Positions 26,480 to 36,078 of a DNA stretch of 64,000 nt are shown here, piece after piece. The stretch covers positions 3,410,001 through 3,474,000 of the forward strand of contig NZ_VFNC01000001.1 in assembly GCF_006715395.1 (NCBI RefSeq), read 5' to 3'. A model generated the notes under the pieces. It saw only the letters and a program-made list of their open reading frames with translations. It was not told the origin of the DNA and did not search any database. Position 1 is the stretch's first letter. Every line of letters begins with the position of its first letter. Both the position numbers and the translations under genes were made by a program. Source of the stretch: Streptomyces sp. SLBN-31 (lineage in GTDB: Bacteria > Actinomycetota > Actinomycetes > Streptomycetales > Streptomycetaceae).

Positions 26480-26721
26480 ACCGCACCTCCGCGGTTCATT
26501 GGGGGCACAGGTCTGGTCGCGGCGTGCGCCGCGATCCCGGCAGAGGTGTTCGGCATCTTATGTCACAGGGCAACGAAAGGCCATAGCCGACTTTCCCGAC
26601 ATAGCGGCTGCGTGGATGGCCGGCCGTGCGGGGCGGGCGACATGGCGACCGGTCGCGTACGCAGCTTCACCGGCCGCTCTGCGGTGCGGCTCTCGGCGTT
26701 GTTGGCGTCACCCGGCAAGAG

Positions 26722-26760
26722 GGGCCTTGCAGCGTCACGGTGAACGACGCCGCAAGGCCC
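26722..26760 (-). terminator. Hairpin terminator after the StrR-type gene
   Basis: GGGCCTTGC (26722-26730) pairs perfectly with GCAAGGCCC (26752-26760). It lies just downstream of the StrR-type gene stop (26779, minus strand). The rest of 26480-26778 holds nothing I recognise besides the WhiB promoter. Confidence 0.6.
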
Positions 26761-26778
26761 TGGGACCGGTGCTGTTGC

Positions 26779-27825
26779 TCAACCGGTTTTGGATATGTCT
26801 CGGCGACCTTGCTGTTCCAGGTCGTCGGCGAATTCAGCCCACCATCGGCTGCAGTATTTGGCCATACCTGCGATGCGGACCTTGCTGTGAGCCGGAAGGG
26901 ACCTGATCAGCTTGGCCCGTTTTTCACCGCTGATGGCATGAAGACTGAGCCAGCGAAGAAGGAACCGGCCGTCCCCGGACAGTCGTACGGACGGATCTTT
27001 CTGAAGACTGTCCAGGTTGGAGATATAGGACCCCTCGATCGGTTGCTGGGCCAGGGTGAGTGTCCGCAGACCGTGGCTGGGCCCGGTGCCCGCGGCGGAT
27101 CCCGGATCGGGGTCGGGGTCGGGGCCGGGATCGGGGTCGGTGTCGGGTAGGAATTTGTCGGGAATGGGATTCTCGCCTCGGTTGAGGCGTTTACGGACGT
27201 CCCGTGCGGTGCTCATGGAGATACCCGCGCGTTTGGCGATCTCCCGCAGGCTGAGATTCGGTTCCGCTTCGATGAGTTCGCTGGCGCGCTGACGGCCGGC
27301 CGCGCTGTTCAGTGGGCGAACTCGGCCGTCGCGCCCGATCCGGGAGGGCGCAGCGAACTGCTGGTCGGGTCGCGAGCGTGCCCTGATTCGGCCGACCGTG
27401 GGGGCGCTCAGCCCGGTCATCTGGGCGATCGCCCTGTCCGACCAGGCGTCACATGACTCGATCAGGCGTACGGCAGCGGCTTCCCGGTCGGCGAGGGTGA
27501 GTGGAAGTCCATGGGTCACGTTCACCTGGACGGCGCGTGCGAATGCCTCCACGTCGCTGCCTTCGAACCACTCCACCTGGATTTCGGTGTCCCCGCGTAA
27601 CTGAGCGACGCGTAATCGGTGCATTCCGTCGATGACACGCATTGTGTCGCGGTGGACCAGAATGGGCGGCAGCGCGTCATCGGATTCGGCCAGGAGTTTT
27701 ATGTGTTCGGGGTCCTCGCCGTTGATCCGGGGAGAATCGGCGGGTCGGAGTCGGTCGATTCGAGCGAAGTCCCTCGTCGCGGTCCGGGAACTACGGGCAT
27801 CCGGTACTGACTTGTCGGACGTCAC
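26779..27825 (-). CDS. StrR-family (ParB-like) pathway-specific activator
   Basis: 348 residues. The N-terminal ParB-like domain reads 'RIDRLRPADSPRINGEDPEHIKLLAES', 'LPPILVHRDTMRVIDGMHRLRVAQLRG' and 'NVTHGLPLTLADREAAAVRLI', which is the StrR/NovG/Bbr signature. Two helix-turn-helix segments follow ('SDRAIAQMTGLSAPTVGRIRARS' and 'SLREIAKRAGISMSTARDVRKRL'). A linker of Asp-Pro repeats precedes a C-terminal domain. StrR proteins activate antibiotic clusters through a GTTCGActG-N11-CagTcGAAC operator, and a close match lies at 29780-29808. It is the likely activator of the adjacent peptide cluster. It is transcribed away from it, in the same direction as the PhyH gene. Confidence 0.88.
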   Translation of the reverse strand: MTSDKSVPDARSSRTATRDFARIDRLRPADSPRINGEDPEHIKLLAESDDALPPILVHRDTMRVIDGMHRLRVAQLRGDTEIQVEWFEGSDVEAFARAVQVNVTHGLPLTLADREAAAVRLIESCDAWSDRAIAQMTGLSAPTVGRIRARSRPDQQFAAPSRIGRDGRVRPLNSAAGRQRASELIEAEPNLSLREIAKRAGISMSTARDVRKRLNRGENPIPDKFLPDTDPDPGPDPDPDPGSAAGTGPSHGLRTLTLAQQPIEGSYISNLDSLQKDPSVRLSGDGRFLLRWLSLHAISGEKRAKLIRSLPAHSKVRIAGMAKYCSRWWAEFADDLEQQGRRDISKTG

Positions 27826-28508
27826 CGTATCACCCCGATCGTTTCACCCACCTCGGGTGTGGGCGACTCACCTTCCTTGGCGTCGCGGAGAACCCTGACA
27901 TCCCGATGCAGTGTGATCCCAGGTGGTGTGGCCTGAACCATATCCGCTTCCCCCTCGTGTCTCGGATCAACTTACTGCCGCCTACAGCTTGTTCCTCCTG
28001 CTTAACTCGCAAACGCCGTGCTGCGAGTCTCTGGGAGAAGTACAGTCAATATTGGCCACGGGCCCGGCCGGCTGCGGGGTGGCTTGCGTGATGGCCCAGC
28101 CGATCAGTCTTGCGCCATGCGCAAGCGGGCGTCCGCAACGTGCGTCAGTTGAAGGCTTCCACTACCAGGGCACGTGGGAGCTTACTGTGCAAATCGTCTA
28201 CGGCAACAGTTGGTTGAAGCGGTAGCGATGCCATGCGTTGTTGTACCGGCCGGAACTGCGGTCCCTCTCACGGTTACTATGCGCATCCGGCGAGATCCAG
28301 TCGCTCCCCGCGTACTGCCAGAGCTGCCGCGGGGGCGTAAGACTCCGCTGACCTCACGCCGCGTGCCGCCGTCGATGCCCGTCGCGACGAGCCCGCCTTT
28401 CCTGCGGCGACGCGGACCGTTGTGCTGCGCTTGCGGCCAGTCCGAAGTCAAAGGATGACCCTCACGCATTCGCCGGATTCATACGCTCACGGCTCGGTGC
28501 CGGGCATC
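27826..28508. other. 683-nt gap without a supported gene
   Basis: It holds the StrR-gene promoter end and sequence of looser, less GC-biased composition than its surroundings. Several short open frames exist on both strands, but none has a convincing ribosome site, codon bias or recognisable protein pattern. No StrR-type site and no strong hairpin were found by eye. Confidence 0.4.
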
Positions 28509-29414
28509 TCAGCGTTTTACGGTGCCTTCACGCAGGCGATCGATCATCCGGTGCGTGGCGTGGAGCGGTGACTCCGTACTGTCGCCGTCGACGGCGATGC
28601 CGGCATTGCGGACCGTGATCTCTTCGTCCCAGGCCTCCATTCCCTCGAAGGGGATGGTTTCCCCGTGGACGTAGGGTGGATACGGTCGGTACGTGTTGAT
28701 CTCGGCGGTGGGCGCTCCGCGGACCAGGATCGGATCGAGATAGAGCCCGTCGCTGAGGATTCGAGTGCTTGTCGGTATGTAACCGACGTCCAGTCCGCAG
28801 CGTCGTCGTGCGGACGTGTTCGGCTCCGAGCAGTGCAGGATGTTGGGGTGGTGGATCTCGACATCTCCGGGGTTCAGTTCGACGTCGATGATCCCGCACC
28901 GCTCCGACCATTCCTGGACCAGCTTCTCGTCGGAAGCCGAGAACAGCATGTTCGGCGAGTCCGTGCGACGGGTGGGTTGATAGAGCGGCAGACGATGGCT
29001 GCCCGGTATCACCCGCAGACAGCCGTTCTCCCGGGTGCACTCGTCGACAGCGATCCACACGGTCAGCGCCCGCATGGGGTCGAGCTTCCAGTAGGCGCCG
29101 TCCTGGTGCCACAACACCGGCTGGCCGTCGTAGGGCGGCTTGCATATGTAGTGGGCCGTGAAGCATGCGATGTCGGGCCCGAGGAAGAACTCCGCGATGT
29201 CCACCAGCCGAGGGTCGGAGACCAGCCGCACCCAGAAGGCGTCGTTGCGGATCAGCGGGTGATGCAAGTGCTCCGGCCGCAGTTCCGGATACCGTTCGGT
29301 GAGCCACGCCACATGCGCCTGTATTTCTTCCACAAGGCTCACGGGAATCGCGTTGCGGATGATGCTGAATCCGTTTTCCTCGTACTCGGCGCGAACTTTG
29401 TCCAAGGTGTTCAA
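28509..29414 (-). CDS. Phytanoyl-CoA dioxygenase-family Fe/2-oxoglutarate hydroxylase
   Basis: 301 residues, typical PhyH length. The facial triad is intact: 'LWHQDGAYWKLD' (His103, Asp105) and 'NILHCSEPN' (His194), with 'RRRCGLDVGY' supplying the likely oxoglutarate Arg. This contrasts with the halogenase at 43890, where the Asp is Ala. It probably hydroxylates an amino-acid building block or the peptide. It is divergent from the NRPS gene across the region holding the StrR-type operator, so both may be controlled together. Confidence 0.85.
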   Translation of the reverse strand: MNTLDKVRAEYEENGFSIIRNAIPVSLVEEIQAHVAWLTERYPELRPEHLHHPLIRNDAFWVRLVSDPRLVDIAEFFLGPDIACFTAHYICKPPYDGQPVLWHQDGAYWKLDPMRALTVWIAVDECTRENGCLRVIPGSHRLPLYQPTRRTDSPNMLFSASDEKLVQEWSERCGIIDVELNPGDVEIHHPNILHCSEPNTSARRRCGLDVGYIPTSTRILSDGLYLDPILVRGAPTAEINTYRPYPPYVHGETIPFEGMEAWDEEITVRNAGIAVDGDSTESPLHATHRMIDRLREGTVKR

Positions 29415-29779
29415 TGAAACTCCCTTGCTTGCGGTTCTGCGGTTTCCGACGCAATGGTCGTGAGCCGATCAGAAGTTTCTCAGGGCGCTGGATCTGATGA
29501 CTTTTGAATGCAGCCCGAGACTCGCATGAGGTTAGCGGACGCATCGGCGCGTGCGCCAGAATGTCGAGACCGCCTCGTCCCCTAATACCGTTGATCAAGT
29601 GCGGCTGTGCGGTGTCGTGTTGATTTGATCGGGTGCCTGATATGGTCTCGGCGCACATTCGAAATGTGCACCGGTACGGCGCGCCGGGGCTCATCTCTCG
29701 GCTTCCGCTGCAGTGCCAGGTCGCTCGGCCGGGAGTCGGCTCGCCGCTCGACGGCGCGATGCGGATGCGATGCGCGGGC

Positions 29780-29808
29780 GTACGAGTGACAGAAGTTTTC
29801 AGTCGAAC
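29780..29808. promoter_or_regulatory. Candidate StrR-type activator binding site
   Basis: GTACGAGTG (29780-29788), an 11-nt spacer, and CAGTCGAAC (29800-29808). Against the published StrR consensus GTTCGActG-N11-CagTcGAAC, the right half matches 9/9 and the left half 7/9, with exact spacing. It lies in the 28509/29892 divergent region next to a StrR-family gene. The rest of 29415-29828 contains no supported gene. Confidence 0.7.
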
Positions 29809-29891
29809 ACTCAGCATGGGCGTGTGAGGTGAGTGAGGCCGTCCGCTTGGGTGTCGGTCGTGTCAGGAAGACACAGACAGGGGAGTGGACC

Positions 29892-32800
29892 TTGGACGAC
29901 CTCACGTCGCCGGCCATGATCAGGCCTTTCCGAGCCGCAGGCCGACCTGATCCGTTACCGGTCCCGTCCGCCCAGCTCCGGATCTGGTTCCTCGACCGAT
30001 TGGCGGGGGGCGCCCCCACCTTCAACCTGTCGATCGTGGTCCGGATGCAGGGCACACTCGACCGTCCCGTGCTCGAGGCGGCGCTGGCCGATGTCGTCGC
30101 GCGGCACGAAAGCCTGCGTACCGTTTTCGCCGATGTGGAGGGGTGCCCGGTCAAGCGCGTGTTGGACGAGCGGCAAGCATCGCCGGTCCTTGAGGTCTGC
30201 CGCGCAGACCCTTCCGAGCTGGAGCGTGAACTGGCCGTCGCGGCGAAGCGTCCCTTCGATCTGGCGACGGAGCCACCCCTGCGGGCCAGTCTCCTCGAGC
30301 TCGCCGAGGATGAGCACGTACTGCTGCTGCTGTTGCACCGCATAGCCTGCGACGGATGGTCGGCGGGCCCCCTCGGCCGGGATCTCGTGGCGTCCTACAA
30401 CGCCCGGCGTCGCGGTGCCGTCCCGGACCGGTCCCAGCCCGTGGTCCGGGACGCCGATCACTTCGATCACTTCCCAGGCCGACAGCGGAAGCTCGGCGAC
30501 CCTGCGGACCAAAACAACCTCAAGACCGGGCAGTTGGCGTACTGGCGGACGGCCTTGTCCGGTCTGGGCAACGAGATCGGACTGCCCTTCGACCGCTCTC
30601 GTCCTGCGACGCCGAGCTTTGGTGGCGACTCGGTGATGTTCGAGGTGGCATCCGAGGTGCAGGCGCGGCTGGCTGAGCTGGCGCGGCGCAGCGGAACCAC
30701 GATGTTCACGGTTCTCCATGCCGGGCTCGCCGTGCTGCTCGCCCGCCTGACCGGTGAGCTGGATATCGCGATCGGTACGCCGGTGCCAGGGCGTGTTCGC
30801 GACCTGTCGGAGGACCTTGTCGGACACTTCGCGAACACCGTCGTGCTGCGGACCGACCTCGTGGGCAGCCCGACCTTCGCCGATCTGCTCCAGGACGTAC
30901 ACGCGGTTGACTTGGCCGCCTTCGCGCACCAGGACGTCCCGTTCGAGCAGGTCGTCGAGGCGGTCAACCCGGAACGGGTCGTGGGACGCCATCCTTTGGT
31001 TCAGGTGTTCATGACGGCGCGGCCACTGGAGCACGCGTGGGGGATGACCGGGCTGCGCACCACTGCGAGGGAGCATCCGTTCGGAGCGGTCGAGTTCGAC
31101 CTGGGCTTCAATTTCGACACGCGGTACGCGCCTGACGGGACCGCGGTGGGCATCGTCGGCGAGGCACGGTTCAGTACGGACCTGTTCGACCGGACGACCG
31201 TGGAAACGATCGTCGATCGGTTGGTCCGAGTCCTCAGCGCGGTGGCCGCGGACGCCACGCTCGCCGTCGGCGATGTCGACATTCTCTCGGCTGCTGAACG
31301 CGAGACCCTCCTGAGCGGCTGGAACGACACCGCGACGGAGGTGTGCGCGCAGAGCGTGCCCGAGCTGCTGGAAGTGAGGGCGGCCAAGACACCGGATGCG
31401 GTGGCGGTACGGATCGGTGCTGTGGAGTTGACCTACGGCGAGTTGAACGCGAGGGCGAATCGTGTTGCCCGCTGGCTGACACGCCGTGGTGCCGGGCCGG
31501 AGTCGGTGGTGGCGCTGTCGATGCCGCGGTCGGTGGATCTCGTCGTCGCGGTCTGGGGAACGCTGAAAGCCGGCGCGGCCTACTGCCCGATAGATCCGGA
31601 GTACCCGGCCGAGCGAGTGTCGTTCATGCTGGCGGACTGCGGTGCGCACATCGTGTTGAAGGAGCCCGTGGTCGCCGACGACATGGCGGACACGAACCTG
31701 ACCAACGCAGACCGTGTCACGCCGTTGTTGCCCGCACATCCCTGCTACGTGATCTACACATCGGGGTCCACCGGTGTGCCGAAGGCCGTGGTGATGCACG
31801 GTGCGGCGCTGGTGAACCTGATGAGCTGGTACCGGCGGGCGTCGGAGAAGGAGGGCTGGTCCGCACACCGGACCGCCAACTTCTCGTCGATCAGCTTCGA
31901 CATGGCGATCATGGAAATCCTCATCTCCACCGTGCGCGGTGGATGTCTGGAGATGCCGCAGGAGGAGGCGCGTCGGGATCTGCACCAGCTGGTGACCTGG
32001 CTCGCGGCGAACGAGGTGAACGAGATCTTCGTGCCCAATCTCGTTCTCGCGGCGATCGTCGACGCCAGTCGAGGCGCAGCCGGCGGCCTCCCCCGGCTGC
32101 GGCATGTGGTCCAGGGTGGCGAGGCGTTCAGACTCACCGCCGAGTTGGCGGCGTTTCGACGGGCCGCGCCGGACCGTCGCCTGATGAACTACTACGGTCC
32201 GACCGAGACTCACGTGGCCACTGCGGCGGTCCTGCCCTCCGATCCCGATGAATGGTCGGCCGAGGCGCCGATAGGGCGGCCGATCGACAACATGCGTACC
32301 TACGTGCTCGACCGTTGGCTGAAACCGGTTCCGGTGGGGGTGCCGGGCGAGTTGTACATCGCCGGCGTCCAGTTGGCCCGTGGATACCTCAAGCGAGCGG
32401 GCGCCACAGCCGCCCGATACGTTCCCGATCCCTTCGGTGAACCTGGTACGCGGATGTATCGGACCGGGGACGTGGTGCGCTGGCAGGCGGACGGGCAGCT
32501 GATGTTCGTCGGCCGCGCGGACGACCAGCTGAAGATCAGGGGTTTCCGCGTCGAGCCAGGGGAGGTGGAGGCGGTCCTGCGACGCCACGAGGAGGTCGTG
32601 CAGGTGGCTGTGGTCGCGGTACGCGAGCGCAGCACGGCGGCAAAACGTCTGGTCGCCTACGTCGTGCCGGCGGCCGCGACGCTGACGTCGGCCGTCCTGC
32701 GACGCCACGCGGCCGAGTTTCTGCCGCACCACATGGTGCCGAAGATCCGGCTGATCGAGAGCCTGCCGCTGACCCCCAACGGCAAACTCGACCGAGGCGC

Positions 32801-33086
32801 TCTGCCGGCCCTGACCGAGGAGGCCGGCCGACCCCCCTCCAACCCTGTGGAACGGGAAGTCTGCGGCGCCTTCGCGGAGGTTCTGGGGAAATCGGTGGCC
32901 GATGTCGATCAGAACTTCTTCTCGTCGGGCGGCCACTCCCTGGGCGCGCTGCGGGTCGTGCATGGCATAAGGAGGCGCCTGGGGGTGAACCTGCCGGTGT
33001 CGGCCGTGTTCGAGTACCCGACGCCGGCCGGAATCGCGCGGGTCCTCGGACGTGCCGAGCGCGTCCGTGCCGTGAACTCGTCCTGA
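29892..33086 (+). CDS. NRPS, C-A-PCP module with altered condensation motif
   Basis: About 1064 residues: condensation (~20-460), adenylation (~480-975), carrier domain (~985-1055). The start is the TTG at 29892 with GGGGAG 6 nt upstream; a GTG at 29829 gives 21 more residues but would sit only 20 nt after the StrR-type site. The condensation motif HHxxxDG reads HRIACDG (149-155): the second His, normally the catalytic one, is Arg150. The A domain looks active ('[12 protein letters not shown]', 'NYYGPTETH', 'YRTGD', 'NGKLDR'), with Asp in 'SFDMAIMEI' consistent with an alpha-amino acid. Specificity was not deduced. The PCP has 'GGHSLG' with Ser1016. No TE domain is present. Confidence 0.93.
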   Translation: MDDLTSPAMIRPFRAAGRPDPLPVPSAQLRIWFLDRLAGGAPTFNLSIVVRMQGTLDRPVLEAALADVVARHESLRTVFADVEGCPVKRVLDERQASPVLEVCRADPSELERELAVAAKRPFDLATEPPLRASLLELAEDEHVLLLLLHRIACDGWSAGPLGRDLVASYNARRRGAVPDRSQPVVRDADHFDHFPGRQRKLGDPADQNNLKTGQLAYWRTALSGLGNEIGLPFDRSRPATPSFGGDSVMFEVASEVQARLAELARRSGTTMFTVLHAGLAVLLARLTGELDIAIGTPVPGRVRDLSEDLVGHFANTVVLRTDLVGSPTFADLLQDVHAVDLAAFAHQDVPFEQVVEAVNPERVVGRHPLVQVFMTARPLEHAWGMTGLRTTAREHPFGAVEFDLGFNFDTRYAPDGTAVGIVGEARFSTDLFDRTTVETIVDRLVRVLSAVAADATLAVGDVDILSAAERETLLSGWNDTATEVCAQSVPELLEVRAAKTPDAVAVRIGAVELTYGELNARANRVARWLTRRGAGPESVVALSMPRSVDLVVAVWGTLKAGAAYCPIDPEYPAERVSFMLADCGAHIVLKEPVVADDMADTNLTNADRVTPLLPAHPCYVIYTSGSTGVPKAVVMHGAALVNLMSWYRRASEKEGWSAHRTANFSSISFDMAIMEILISTVRGGCLEMPQEEARRDLHQLVTWLAANEVNEIFVPNLVLAAIVDASRGAAGGLPRLRHVVQGGEAFRLTAELAAFRRAAPDRRLMNYYGPTETHVATAAVLPSDPDEWSAEAPIGRPIDNMRTYVLDRWLKPVPVGVPGELYIAGVQLARGYLKRAGATAARYVPDPFGEPGTRMYRTGDVVRWQADGQLMFVGRADDQLKIRGFRVEPGEVEAVLRRHEEVVQVAVVAVRERSTAAKRLVAYVVPAAATLTSAVLRRHAAEFLPHHMVPKIRLIESLPLTPNGKLDRGALPALTEEAGRPPSNPVEREVCGAFAEVLGKSVADVDQNFFSSGGHSLGALRVVHGIRRRLGVNLPVSAVFEYPTPAGIARVLGRAERVRAVNSS

Positions 33087-33600
33087 GGCCTTCGACCGGC
33101 ACGCAGGCTCGCGGATGCGTCTATCGGTGACCCGTGATCCGCACGGCCCGCGGCTGCTCTGCATCGGGCCCGTTTTTCGAGGATGTCAACGGCTGCGGCA
33201 TTTTCGCGCGCGCATATCACTGAAAACGTCGGGTGAGAAACCACTGCGCTCGAGTTGTGCCGGTACGAAAGAGCGACACTGGACAACCGCACTTCCCGCA
33301 AAATATGCTGCGAAGCGTCGCAATGGCCATCGAGAATGGGGGTGGCATCATGTCGTACAACCACTGAAAAAGAAGTGAAGAGCTGGCGTGAATTGCCAGC
33401 ATTCAGGTGGCGGGACCCTCGAAGAACAAAGAGGGTTTGTGACCTGACGGGGCGTACGTCGTACGCATCTGCCTCTTCGGACGTATGAAATGCGAGCGAT
33501 GCGGATGCGGGCCGCGTGCGCCCCTGCTCCAGCAATCAAGGGATTTCTTTCCGACCTGCGATCCTAGACGACATCATATTCCGATCGAAGGCGATAAAAG
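33087..33600. promoter_or_regulatory. 514-nt intergenic leader with two hairpins and a palindrome
   Basis: No gene is supported. In order it holds a hairpin GCTGGC/GCCAGC (33382-33400), a hairpin ACCCTC/GAGGGT (33415-33436) followed by TTTGTG, and a palindrome GCGTAC-N3-GTACGC (33452-33466). A 14-codon frame at 33322 lacks a good ribosome site. The hairpins may end or attenuate NRPS transcription, and the palindrome may be an operator for the P450 operon. Confidence 0.4.
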
Positions 33601-34764
33601 GTGACTCCCACTTCCGTGTACGATCCACTGCGCAGTGAGATGATTCGAGACCCTTATCCCACCTATGCCAGGATGCTCGAGGAGACGCCCATCCACTGGC
33701 ATGCGGGGATGGAGGCGTGGGTGGTCGTACGGCACGCGGACTGCGTGCGTGTGCTCCGGGAACACGAGACGTTCGCCAGGGATCCCCGCCGTAACGGAGA
33801 GAAGATCCCGGAGTTCCGCCAGAACGTACAGATGATGGACCCGCCGGAGCAGACGCCGCTGCGTCGGCTGCTGGTGAGCGCGATGCGCTCACAGGACAAG
33901 AAGAGGCTGTTCGACGACGCGGTCGCGTTCCTGCGTGGCACGCTGACCGGACGAAGCCCCGGCGAGCCGTTCGACTGGATGTCGGACGTGGCTGCTCCTT
34001 TCGCGCTCCACCTGTCCGCGAGCCTTCTCGGCGTCCCCGAACCGGACGCGTCCGACTATGCGGAGATCTCGCACGGCATCGCCCTGCGCATGGATTCCGG
34101 TCTTGCGCCCGAGAACATTCCCGAGGGGGACGCCGCTCGGAAACGTCTGAACGACCTCGGAGAGAGCTGGTTCCCGCGCCCCGAGGGGGATGAGGGACTT
34201 GTCGCCCAGCTCATCCGGCGGGCGGACGACGAGTTCCTCGGTGGACACTACATGCGAAATTCCGCGGCGATGATGTTCAACGCGAGCTACGGGACGATCT
34301 TCGCCATGGTCGGTAATGCGGCTCTCCTGTTGGCTGCGCGGCCCGAACTGCTGACGGAGCTGTCCAGGCCCGAGATTCTGCCGACCGGTGTCGATGAACT
34401 CGTCCGCTTTGACGGGCCGGCGCAGGGGACGAGCAGGGTCGCGGTCGAGGAAACAACGATTCAGGGCACTCGCATAGGCGCGGGGGATTCCGTGGTGACG
34501 CTGCTTGCCGCCGCCAATCGCGACCCCCGCGTGTTTGACGATCCACACCACATCAATGTGTATCGCCGGCCGAACCCGCATCTCGGATTCGGTTCGGGAC
34601 CACATGCCTGCTTCGGTTCCGAGTTCGGCAAGTTGAGTATCTCCGCGATGATCAACGCACTGAGCGACGACGGCGTGAGCCTGCGTCTCGCGGCCGAGCC
34701 CACTCGGCGCGTCACTGCCACGGTGCGGAGTCTGGACGTTCTTCCGGTGTGTCTCGAGCGATGA
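33601..34764 (+). CDS. Cytochrome P450 (unusual I-helix)
   Basis: 387 residues from a GTG with GAAGG 9 nt upstream. The heme-binding loop is intact ('LGFGSGPHACFGSEFG', Cys axial ligand), and the K-helix ExxR is 'ELVR'. The I-helix oxygen-activation motif, normally AGxET/DT, reads 'ASYGTIF': the conserved acid is Gly. P450s lacking this acid often do coupling, peroxide-type or carrier-bound chemistry. It is the first gene of a tight block (33601-41594), so it probably acts on a PCP-bound intermediate or the peptide. It is soluble; an external ferredoxin is needed. Confidence 0.9.
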   Translation: MTPTSVYDPLRSEMIRDPYPTYARMLEETPIHWHAGMEAWVVVRHADCVRVLREHETFARDPRRNGEKIPEFRQNVQMMDPPEQTPLRRLLVSAMRSQDKKRLFDDAVAFLRGTLTGRSPGEPFDWMSDVAAPFALHLSASLLGVPEPDASDYAEISHGIALRMDSGLAPENIPEGDAARKRLNDLGESWFPRPEGDEGLVAQLIRRADDEFLGGHYMRNSAAMMFNASYGTIFAMVGNAALLLAARPELLTELSRPEILPTGVDELVRFDGPAQGTSRVAVEETTIQGTRIGAGDSVVTLLAAANRDPRVFDDPHHINVYRRPNPHLGFGSGPHACFGSEFGKLSISAMINALSDDGVSLRLAAEPTRRVTATVRSLDVLPVCLER

Positions 34765-34805
34765 CCTGAGCACCGACGCTGATCGGACTGAAGGGGTTGG
34801 TAGGC

Positions 34806-36026
34806 GTGCATGCGGTTCTTCTCGGTGCCGAACAAGAGGCGATCGAAGAGTTGGTCAGGATCGGACACTCCGTCACCGTGTTGTACGTGGCTCACGACCG
34901 GGTGGTGCTCGAAGGCTGCCGGGATCTGACCACGTACTGCGCCTTCCTGCCGTCGTTCGACCGGCCGGAACTCGCTTGGGCGGCCCTGGTCCACCTCGGC
35001 GTGGCCGACAAGGTGGACGTCGTCATCCCCGGTCACGAGTTCGCGGTGACCACAGCGGCCATCCTGAACGACATCCTCGGCCTTCAGAAGCGCATGGACC
35101 CCGCAGTCGCCCTCGCCGGACGTGACAAGCCGCTGCAGAAGAGCCTCTGGCAGCGGCACCAGGTCCCTACGGCGCGATACAGGGTCTTCGCCGAGAAGCC
35201 GACGAGCGAAGCGGCGCTGCGCCGCGGCCTGGGCGACCTGACCCCACCGTACGTGGTGAAGCCGACGGCGGACGGCGGTTCGCATCTGGTGTACCGCGTC
35301 GACACCGTCGAGGAGTTGTTCCGTCGGCTCAGCGCCGACACGGAGCTGGAAACGTGCATGGTCGAAGAGTGGCAGTCAGGGGATGAATGGCACTTCGACG
35401 GAGTCGTCGCCGACGGCCGCATCGAAAGCTTCATGGTGTCGCGCGACGCGACACCCGCGATCGAGACCAAAACCGGGAGTCCGTTCCGTTCCATCGCCCT
35501 CCCCGCCAAGCAGTATCCGGAACTCTACGAGGAGGCACGGGCGTTCGCGGAGAGCTGCCGGTCGGCACTCGGAGGCGAGTGCGGCGCATTCCATCTCGAG
35601 GTGTTCGGGGAGCCCGGCAGGTTCGTCGCCGGTGAACTCGGCTGGCGCCCGGCCGGCGGCCTGATCAGCGTCAGCGCGCTGCACAGCATCGGTGTCAGTC
35701 TCTGGGCGGCGCATGCCCGCGCCCATGTCGGGGCCGACGTCACGCAGCCCGAGTTCGAACCCACCGGCGTATTCGGCTTCGTATGCCTTCCGGTCAAGTC
35801 AGGCTTCCGCAACGGCGTGACCCGGGCCGATCTGGAAGGTCTTCCTGGAGTCAGGCACCTTCGCATGAAGGTCCGGCCGGGAGAGGTCATGAAGGAGATG
35901 AAGACCAGCTCGATCGCCGTCGCCTGGGCCGTCATCGAAGGAGACGACGTCGAGCACTGCGAGAGGCGGGTCGAAGACGCCATCCGACGGGTGGCCGAGA
36001 TGCACGAGGCCAAGAGCACGCCATGA
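34806..36026 (+). CDS. ATP-grasp carboxylate-amine ligase
   Basis: About 406 residues. It has an N-terminal Rossmann-like pre-grasp part ('VLLGAEQEAIEELVRIGHSVTVLY'). An ATP-grasp core follows, with 'PYVVKPTADGGSHLVYRV', 'MVEEWQSGDEWHFDGVV', 'HLEVFGEPGRFVAGELGWRPAGG'. The family activates a carboxylate as acyl phosphate and joins it to an amine. In this cluster it could form a peptide bond without an NRPS condensation domain, which is notable given the damaged C-domain motif upstream. GTG at 34806 is preferred because AAGGGG lies 9 nt before it; TTG at 34797 is possible. Confidence 0.85.
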   Translation: MHAVLLGAEQEAIEELVRIGHSVTVLYVAHDRVVLEGCRDLTTYCAFLPSFDRPELAWAALVHLGVADKVDVVIPGHEFAVTTAAILNDILGLQKRMDPAVALAGRDKPLQKSLWQRHQVPTARYRVFAEKPTSEAALRRGLGDLTPPYVVKPTADGGSHLVYRVDTVEELFRRLSADTELETCMVEEWQSGDEWHFDGVVADGRIESFMVSRDATPAIETKTGSPFRSIALPAKQYPELYEEARAFAESCRSALGGECGAFHLEVFGEPGRFVAGELGWRPAGGLISVSALHSIGVSLWAAHARAHVGADVTQPEFEPTGVFGFVCLPVKSGFRNGVTRADLEGLPGVRHLRMKVRPGEVMKEMKTSSIAVAWAVIEGDDVEHCERRVEDAIRRVAEMHEAKSTP

Positions 36027-36078
36027 CCACGCGGGGACGAAGATCACCGGTTCCGATGAGGCAAAGGCAGTCAGATCC

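Noticed and set aside
27100..27155. GGGTCGGGG-type tandem repeat suggestive of a regulatory array
   Set aside because: It encodes the Asp-Pro repeat linker of the StrR-type protein and is explained by coding sequence.
29607..29827. Short frames in the 28509/29892 divergent region as leader peptides
   Set aside because: They are Cys/Arg-rich chance frames without ribosome sites, and the region holds the StrR-type operator.
33322..33366. 14-codon frame reading MAIENGGGIMSYNH, possible leader or precursor peptide
   Set aside because: No ribosome site at useful distance and no maturation genes for such a peptide; chance is likely in a 514-nt gap.
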